Assembly: GCA_030386875.1 (NCBI GenBank)
Contig: CM059563.1
Span: forward strand, 13,782,001-13,846,000
DNA length: 64,000 nt
Direction: 5' to 3'
From: Morinoia aosen
Lineage: Eukaryota; Arthropoda; Malacostraca; Amphipoda; Talitridae
Shown here: positions 57,783-64,000 of the stretch, piece by piece
How positions within the stretch are numbered: position 1 is the stretch's first letter
How the letters are laid out: every line of letters starts with the position of its first letter
Position numbers and translations under genes: made by a program
The notes under the pieces: model-generated
Told to the model about the DNA's origin: nothing
Seen by the model: the letters and a program-made list of their open reading frames with translations, nothing else
Database searches by the model: none

Positions 57783-58110
57783 GTGAGTTGGCTGCTTCTT
57801 TGACCCTGGCATTAGTGTTTAAACTGAAGTGTTAGACCGTGTTTCTGGGCTTATTTTGTGCCCGTGGACTTAGTGTTTACACAGAAGCTTAGAGCGTGTT
57901 CCTGGACTTATTTTTTGCCGGTAGATTTAGGATTTAAACCTAAGTATTTCGTATTTATTTTAAGGCTTAGAGCATGTTCTTTGACTTATTTTGTACCCGT
58001 AGGCTTAGTATTTAAATCCAAGTATTTTGTATTTATTTTAAGGCTTAAAGCGTGTTCCTGGACTTATTTGTGCCCGTGGGGTTGCGAATAAAACGCAAGG
58101 CTTAAATTGG
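57783..58110. repeat. ~56-79-bp tandem repeat directly after the 5' splice site
   Basis: Five diverged units with shared words GCGTGTTCCTGGACTTATTT, TGTGCCCGTGG and TTAGTATTTAAA. The array starts within about 10 bases of the donor. GGCTTATTTTGTG (57848) resembles the exon-donor border GGCTTCTTG|gtg, and similar positions recur near 57914, 57993 and 58070. This may be a third junction-derived array, but similarity is weaker than at the other two junctions. Confidence 0.7.
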
Positions 58111-61100
58111 AAGTTTCAGGACAGTCTTATTGAATTTTCACCAAATCTCTGTTCATGAGCATAATGGTTGTGAAACAGTGGGCTCGTTCGCATATAATCA
58201 ATCCAAATCGGGAATTGATGCGATAATTTTGAATATCTTATTTCTTCACTGCCTTTTTATAAGATTTTTCTTCCTTAAACTCCAGATTTTTGGATAGAAA
58301 TCCTGCGGCTGCAGCTTTTGAGTATCGCATAAATCATTGTAATCTCGTAATAAATTCTTAATTGCACTTACTCCGCTTGTAATCCACACTGATTGTAGCA
58401 TTAAAACATCAGTCCAACTAGACCAGGAAACGACACGAGTTTTTTCAAGAGCTGATCTTCATTTTCGTGTCCCTTTCACCTCTTTACTCCTCGGTCGCTT
58501 GTGAGAGCGAGATAGTAATACTGACTGATCATCTTAAGAGTGTAATATAGGGCAACAATTATTATCATATACATGCTTCGCAAGTTATAAAAGCATCGTA
58601 TTAAGGACTTAGGGTCAGGGGAATTAGAGAATGTCTCGAATGGATGTTGGTGCTGGAACACAGCTGTGCCGCACTTCCGTACATCAATGCGACTGTATTT
58701 GTGTTATGGTCCATTGTCGCGTCTTATCGACATGCAGCACTGCTGCGCTTATTATTGCCAATTTCCTTCCTCTTTTAATTTTATATATTATATCACACAC
58801 GATAATCGACGTTACATAGAAGGATAATATCTTAACTACATTGCGACAGCTCATCTTTTTCAAATTTTGCATATCATTTATAGTTCCTAGCCAATAACTG
58901 ATTTGATTCATTGGTTAATTTTCATATCTTCCATCAAAAAATAATGACTGAATTCTCTATGTTCTGGACGAGATGGTGTCTGTTCTTTGTGAACAGTTCG
59001 AGTCTATTGCTTTATTATTTGTTGTGTCAGGTAAGCGTGTTCACCAAAACTTGTATTATTCTCTGACTTAAATTTTAATTCGTGAAAATTTTCGAAGAAA
59101 GAAGTTGGCAGAAGAAAGTTTATATCATTCCAAGAGTTCATTTGAACGAAAGACGAGGCATTTCCTCTCAATCGAAAAAAATCCTAGCAATTAAAAGTTA
59201 GTCTACGGTAATCGGTATGTCAGGTTGAAAGTGGCGTTGAAATCCCAGCCAATGAACGCGAAAGCTATTGATGTTAACCGTATTGATGCGCAGTTACATA
59301 TTGAAGCAATATTGAACGAAATTGGCAACCATTTCCTTTTATTTTAAAATCCCTAATTTTCTGCTTGGCTTGAAAACATCGTGAGAAAATGAATGCTGCT
59401 GAAATTCGTTTTTCGGGTCGCTGTCATTGCGCTATCGGTTTGAGAGCGAAATCATGAAATTGGGCTTTCTTGGAGTGAAACAATCGGTTGCATCCTGCCG
59501 GTTTGGCCATTATCCTTCTTTCACGGCCATTTGGTGGCGGCTGTCTTGCCGCTGCGACGCGGGGGTTTGCAATTTGGCCGCTGGATCAGGGTAAATTGAA
59601 CCCAAAAGTGGGTCTACAGAGTACAGCCTGTTCCATTTGAGGTCTTCGTACAGCACCCGCATAATTAGAACAATCCATGCAGAGTTTGGCCCCTGCATAT
59701 TACAGGTCTGCCAACTGCTTCCTACAAATTGCAGCCCCAATTACGGCCATGCTTCTCCGTGTTGTGACACTATCGTGAATTTTACAATTGTCTCTTTGGT
59801 TCTCCTTTCATTCCGTCCGACCCTCCTATGAATAATTTGCACGTAATGGCAACCTATCATCCGAATTGGCGAGCCCCGTCAGGCGTATCATGTATACTCG
59901 TAATGATGCTTTATAAGTTACTCTCTTATTTTAATAGGAAACTCGGAATCTATAAGTGGTATGGAAAATTGCTATCGAGACCGAAGAGTTTGGATTTCTT
60001 AAATATTCGTGTGGTTACGCGGTTTCGTAAAGATGCTATTATGTAGCGTTATTATAGATATTCTCGTCACGCTTGATATCCGCTGCATCGAACTCAAATC
60101 CCTCAATGGAAACCAATTGACGTTTTGGAGAGCTATCGAGAATAAATTACATTGCTTTGGAGATCAACGATCAACCGCAAAATTCGGTAGTAATAGGTGC
60201 CATGAGAAATTTTGCGGGAAATGCTTTATAGATGGGAAGTTTGGTGGGAATGTGCTTGTGAAGATTGCACAAACGGATGTGATTCTACAGATTGCACAAT
60301 CGGAAAAGTTGTACTCGTGTATGTATGTCATTCCGCTTTGATGTTATTCTATTAACAAAATATGAAGAACAGGGACTCTAATCCCACTGTGTGTTACAGA
60401 TGGTAAAAGTGCCGTATATGTGAGTCATTACGCTGGAGCGACCGTATAGCTAGCCCGCCCTCCACCGTAGTCCGCTCGTCTGATGCTTATTTTAGATGGG
60501 CCCATCTCTGCTAGGGGACCCTCGAACTGTAATCGTTTTAGTTACTACTGTACCCACGCTAATAAAACAATAGAATAATGTTTGAGTTGAAGCTATATTT
60601 CATTCGTGAGACTCATTTTAAGTGAACTGTACATGTGCGCGTCATTTATACTGTTGATCCCTGCATTTTTTATGTTAGGGTAACATCACAGTGAATTTCT
60701 GACAATATGAATGGAGAAATGGAAATTTGCAATCATGATGTATCCGGGCTACAGCGTGGGAGTACAGGGACGGAAAGACTGGGACCAAACGAGCAACAAA
60801 CTTTCTTATGAAGTAGACAAGTGTCCACTCTTCGTCTGAAATGAAGAAGAAGTTTTCATGTCGAAGCTATTATTCATTCGTAAAATATTTGTTTAACAAA
60901 TTAAGTAGTCTTGTATAATTTTACCTTTCGGATTTAAAATTTTTGAATATATTTCGAATAAATTTCTCCTAAAAAATCAGTTAAAGGGATTCTAAAACGG
61001 ATATTCAAATCATTTCAGTGTTGAGGTATCCAGCTCACTGGGTACAAATTGGCACAAACAGATCAACGAAGTGGGCAAGAAATTTCCTATTATTTTATTG

Positions 61101-64000
61101 AAAGTAAAATGAAAACGAAAGCGGGCTCTCGTTATCGAGGCCTGCTCAAAATATCTCTCTTTACTTCAGATCAGATATTTGGATACCGAGAAATTAAATG
61201 TGTTTGTATTGAAGATCGCTCAAGGTACTGGGTTTCCTGATGCGGGTCTCACGAGCTTGGCCAGCATCCCACACGTGGCTTTCTTTCAACACAAACCTTT
61301 CTTAAGCGTAAGGCATTGAGGTCTAAATTTCCTCCGATCTTACTTTTGAAAATCTTCGTTTCAAATTGCGCATTTTTCTTGCAACGGAAAATTTTCTATG
61401 GAATCTGCACGTGAATTCAAAAAAGATCTGCACAGAAATTCACAAGAAATGTGGGACAACCATACAGTATAGCTGTACGTCCAAAAGAATGAGTAGGTAT
61501 CCGAGCGTTATTTATTGCGTGATAACCTTTCTCAGCTGGAGGTTCAACACCAACTTCATCTCGGTCTTCAGCACTGAAATAACCTGGCTTCGAATTTTGC
61601 AGATACCGTTTTTTCGAGCATTCTAAATTGGTAAGATTGATCCCTCGTCTCAGGTTTCCTGAGAACCACTCACTGCGAAGCATCATAGATGCAAATCAGA
61701 TAGTCTTGCGAATAGGCAGTTGAGCTGGGAAGGAGATGCGTAATGCTCACATCACTACAATGGCGGGTCCAAAACACACGCGAAAGACTCGGTCATCTCA
61801 CGTACGGACGTGGCCGGAGATAAGGACCACACTCTTCGACGAGTGCCATAGTTTTCTAACTCCAGCTCATATACTACGGTCAGCCTTCTCTGATTGTTGC
61901 AATTAGCACGTAAACGCGACCGTCCCTCAAGATTTACACTCGGTGTTGCGAGAGGGCATCTCTTTACGACGCAAAGGAGAGGGTGGACGGGTCAGACGTT
62001 CTTTGAAAAGTTGGAAAGTTGGTGGGGAAAAAAGCGGTGGCGATATTCTGAGTCAGGGAAAATATTCCGGATGGAAACACAAAAATTATCGGATATATCA
62101 TGAATGGAAGTGCAGTACAGCGTTTGTATATATCTCGACGGAGGTTTAGTGTTTGGCTTGACGTCTGTAATTTGATTTTTTTGATAAATTAGAGTAATTA
62201 TGCGATGAGAGTTATAAATATTTCCGTTTCCGATAAAGCTTGAGCATATGAACGAATTTTGTTATGAACATGAAAGAATGGGCACACGTACTACGATATC
62301 TCGTTTTCAGATTGGGTGAAGCACAAATGCATCTTCTTGTCATACTCTTACTGATGCACCACACGTGTTCAGGTGATGTCCGGTGTGCTACGCGCGGCTT
62401 TAAAATCTTACGCATGCCACCCGCGTTCCTTCACGTACGTCTGTTCCGTAAACGAACTGTGTTGATGCTTCTTTTTAATCATCTATTAAAGCAAATTTAG
62501 TATAGAATCCCTCGTCCAAAATGAAAGAATAACTGCTTCGTAACAGCCTCGACCAAACTCATGAGTTGTAGCCCTAAATATGAGTGTTGTACCTGAGTGA
62601 GCGTCTAAGGCTATGCGTAATAACAGTTCATTCCAAATCTTGATAAGGATCGGTGTGGACTTCCTTCTCTTCTTTACAATTGCGTGAACGGCTACGTTCC
62701 TAATCAAAAGATGAAGGCGTTGAAACGTAAGATTTAAAGTACACACCATAGGAAACGCGGTTCACGTGACAAAAAATAAAACACAAATAATAAGATTTAG
62801 GGATATACTGAATGACAGTTATGCGGTACCTATCATGCCTGTTTTTAAGTCTTTTCTTACGTATTTTTAACTCTCTGTGTTCAAGCTATTGTGAATCTAC
62901 CAATTCGGTTACTGGTTTTATTGAGACTCCGTCGCAAATTCCTTAAACGTCGCTGCACGACGTTGAAAAATATGCTTGTTACATAGTCGAAAGGAGTATA
63001 TATAGTTTGTTGAGGGATTTTCTACGCTGAACGATGAGGCTAACCTACACAAATGGAAAAATATCGCCAGATCGCATATTACTCGCAGAGACACGGGTTC
63101 CCACAGCTTTAAATATCTTTGCGTAAGGTCCCTAAATCCCAAACTTTATTCTTTAATTTAGCATGGAGTCGTGACCCTCTCTGAGGCCCAGAATTTCAAG
63201 TCGGTTGTCTTTTTATTTCCTCTTCGTTGCTGGTTTTGAAAGAGGCCACAATTAGAGAGGCACCAATACGTGCCAATTGGCATCAAGATTGGGCAGGGCT
63301 TGTCATAAATTTCCTCAAAGGCTCAGTTTGGGTCCGCTTGCGAGGTCGATCTGAGGTCTGCGATGCTGTCGCTTGAGCGGAGCTTCTTTAACGTCTTCTT
63401 GACATGGCATCCGAACCTCCATCCGACCTGCTGGATCCGGCGGCGCTTTTTGTGCGTCTTTCCCTCTCGTCCTGCTTCCAGACCTCCAATGGATAACAAT
63501 CGTCATGTTGTTCCTTAAAAGCTTAGTAACACGTGTGACCGCTTTTAGTGTTCGGAGAGCTGTAAAGTTTTTCTTAGATTTATAAAGTTTGGTTTTGTGA
63601 GAACTTCGATCGCCATTTTTCAGCTGAGATCCGAACATTGACCAACATGCATCGGTTTGGAAGGCCGCGCTGCCATTCGCTTCAACTTCCAGTTTTTCTC
63701 CCCACAGTCGCACGTCACCCTTACACTCTGCTAGTAAAAAGCGCTTGAATGCTTCATATTGGAAGGCTTCACTCCATTAAGGATTAATTTAAGTATATTT
63801 CCTTCTTGAGACTATGCAGATTCTCCGCACACAAACGCGTTGCGGTTGTGCACTGCAGGCAGGCAGGCTGCAGACCTAAACAAAGTTCCCACCTTGGATA
63901 ACGAGCGTCGTAGGAACTATAAGAAGTGATGTTCTCCAGAGGCAACATAGTTTTATTGTATTATCTTGTAAATTACGTTTAGATAATTCAGTTGACGTTT
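58111..64000. other. Non-coding, presumed next intron
   Basis: About 5.9 kb with no further AhR exon, no array and no recognised mobile element. Open frames such as 59510-59740 -, 60009-60341 + and 63315-63713 - have no recognisable domain. The sequence following the donor at 57783 is therefore read as intron continuing beyond the window. Confidence 0.5.

Noticed and set aside
63315-63713. 132-codon minus-strand ORF as a gene
   Set aside because: No recognisable domain, no splice or promoter context, and length within chance expectation for this much sequence.

Overview
The window looks like arthropod, most likely insect, nuclear DNA. It is AT-rich and almost entirely non-coding. The only clear host coding sequence is two exons of one gene on the + strand: 16844-16933 (30 codons) and 57576-57782 (69 codons). 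Together they encode the first part of the PAS-A domain of the aryl hydrocarbon receptor / spineless bHLH-PAS transcription factor. Both exons have canonical AG/GT borders, are phase 0, and join directly (...YLGFHQ + SDIVHQ...). The wording is of the arthropod spineless type. I cannot name the species. The upstream bHLH exons and downstream PAS-B exons lie outside the window, so 1-16843 is read as the preceding intron, 16934-57575 as a 40.6-kb intron, and 57783-64000 as the start of the next intron.

Layout: 1-16843 holds a 54-bp x 73 minisatellite (1288-5238), arrays of 25 bp, about 15-18 bp and 34 bp, and a degenerate ~26-bp array. It also holds a 5'-truncated Penelope-like retroelement with ~0.6-kb inverted arms and a 16-bp target duplication (11677-13556). 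The 40.6-kb intron holds arrays of 23, 54, 28, 73, 40, 31, 30/40, 77 and 37 bp. It also carries several dispersed short repeat families: one of ~390 bp with six copies in the window, a TTAA-flanked piggyBac-like MITE family, a foldback family, and a 942-bp element nested in one of the MITEs. A perfect 98-bp palindrome lies at 24259-24456. 57783-64000 has one short array and otherwise nothing recognisable.

The most striking feature is at the two ends of the 40.6-kb intron. Just after the first exon, a degenerate ~99-117-bp tandem repeat carries about seven copies of the exon's last ~25 nt plus its 5' splice site. Just before the second exon, an ~83-bp tandem repeat carries at least 12 regular (and about 8 older, degenerate) copies of the 3' splice site plus the first ~12 nt of the exon. 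The true exon start falls in exact 83-bp register as the last unit. A short array directly after the second exon may have the same origin. So both exon-intron junctions appear to have been copied inward into the intron, giving rows of decoy splice sites with the functional site at the exon edge.

Long open frames over the arrays exist only because the monomers lack stop codons; none is called as a gene.
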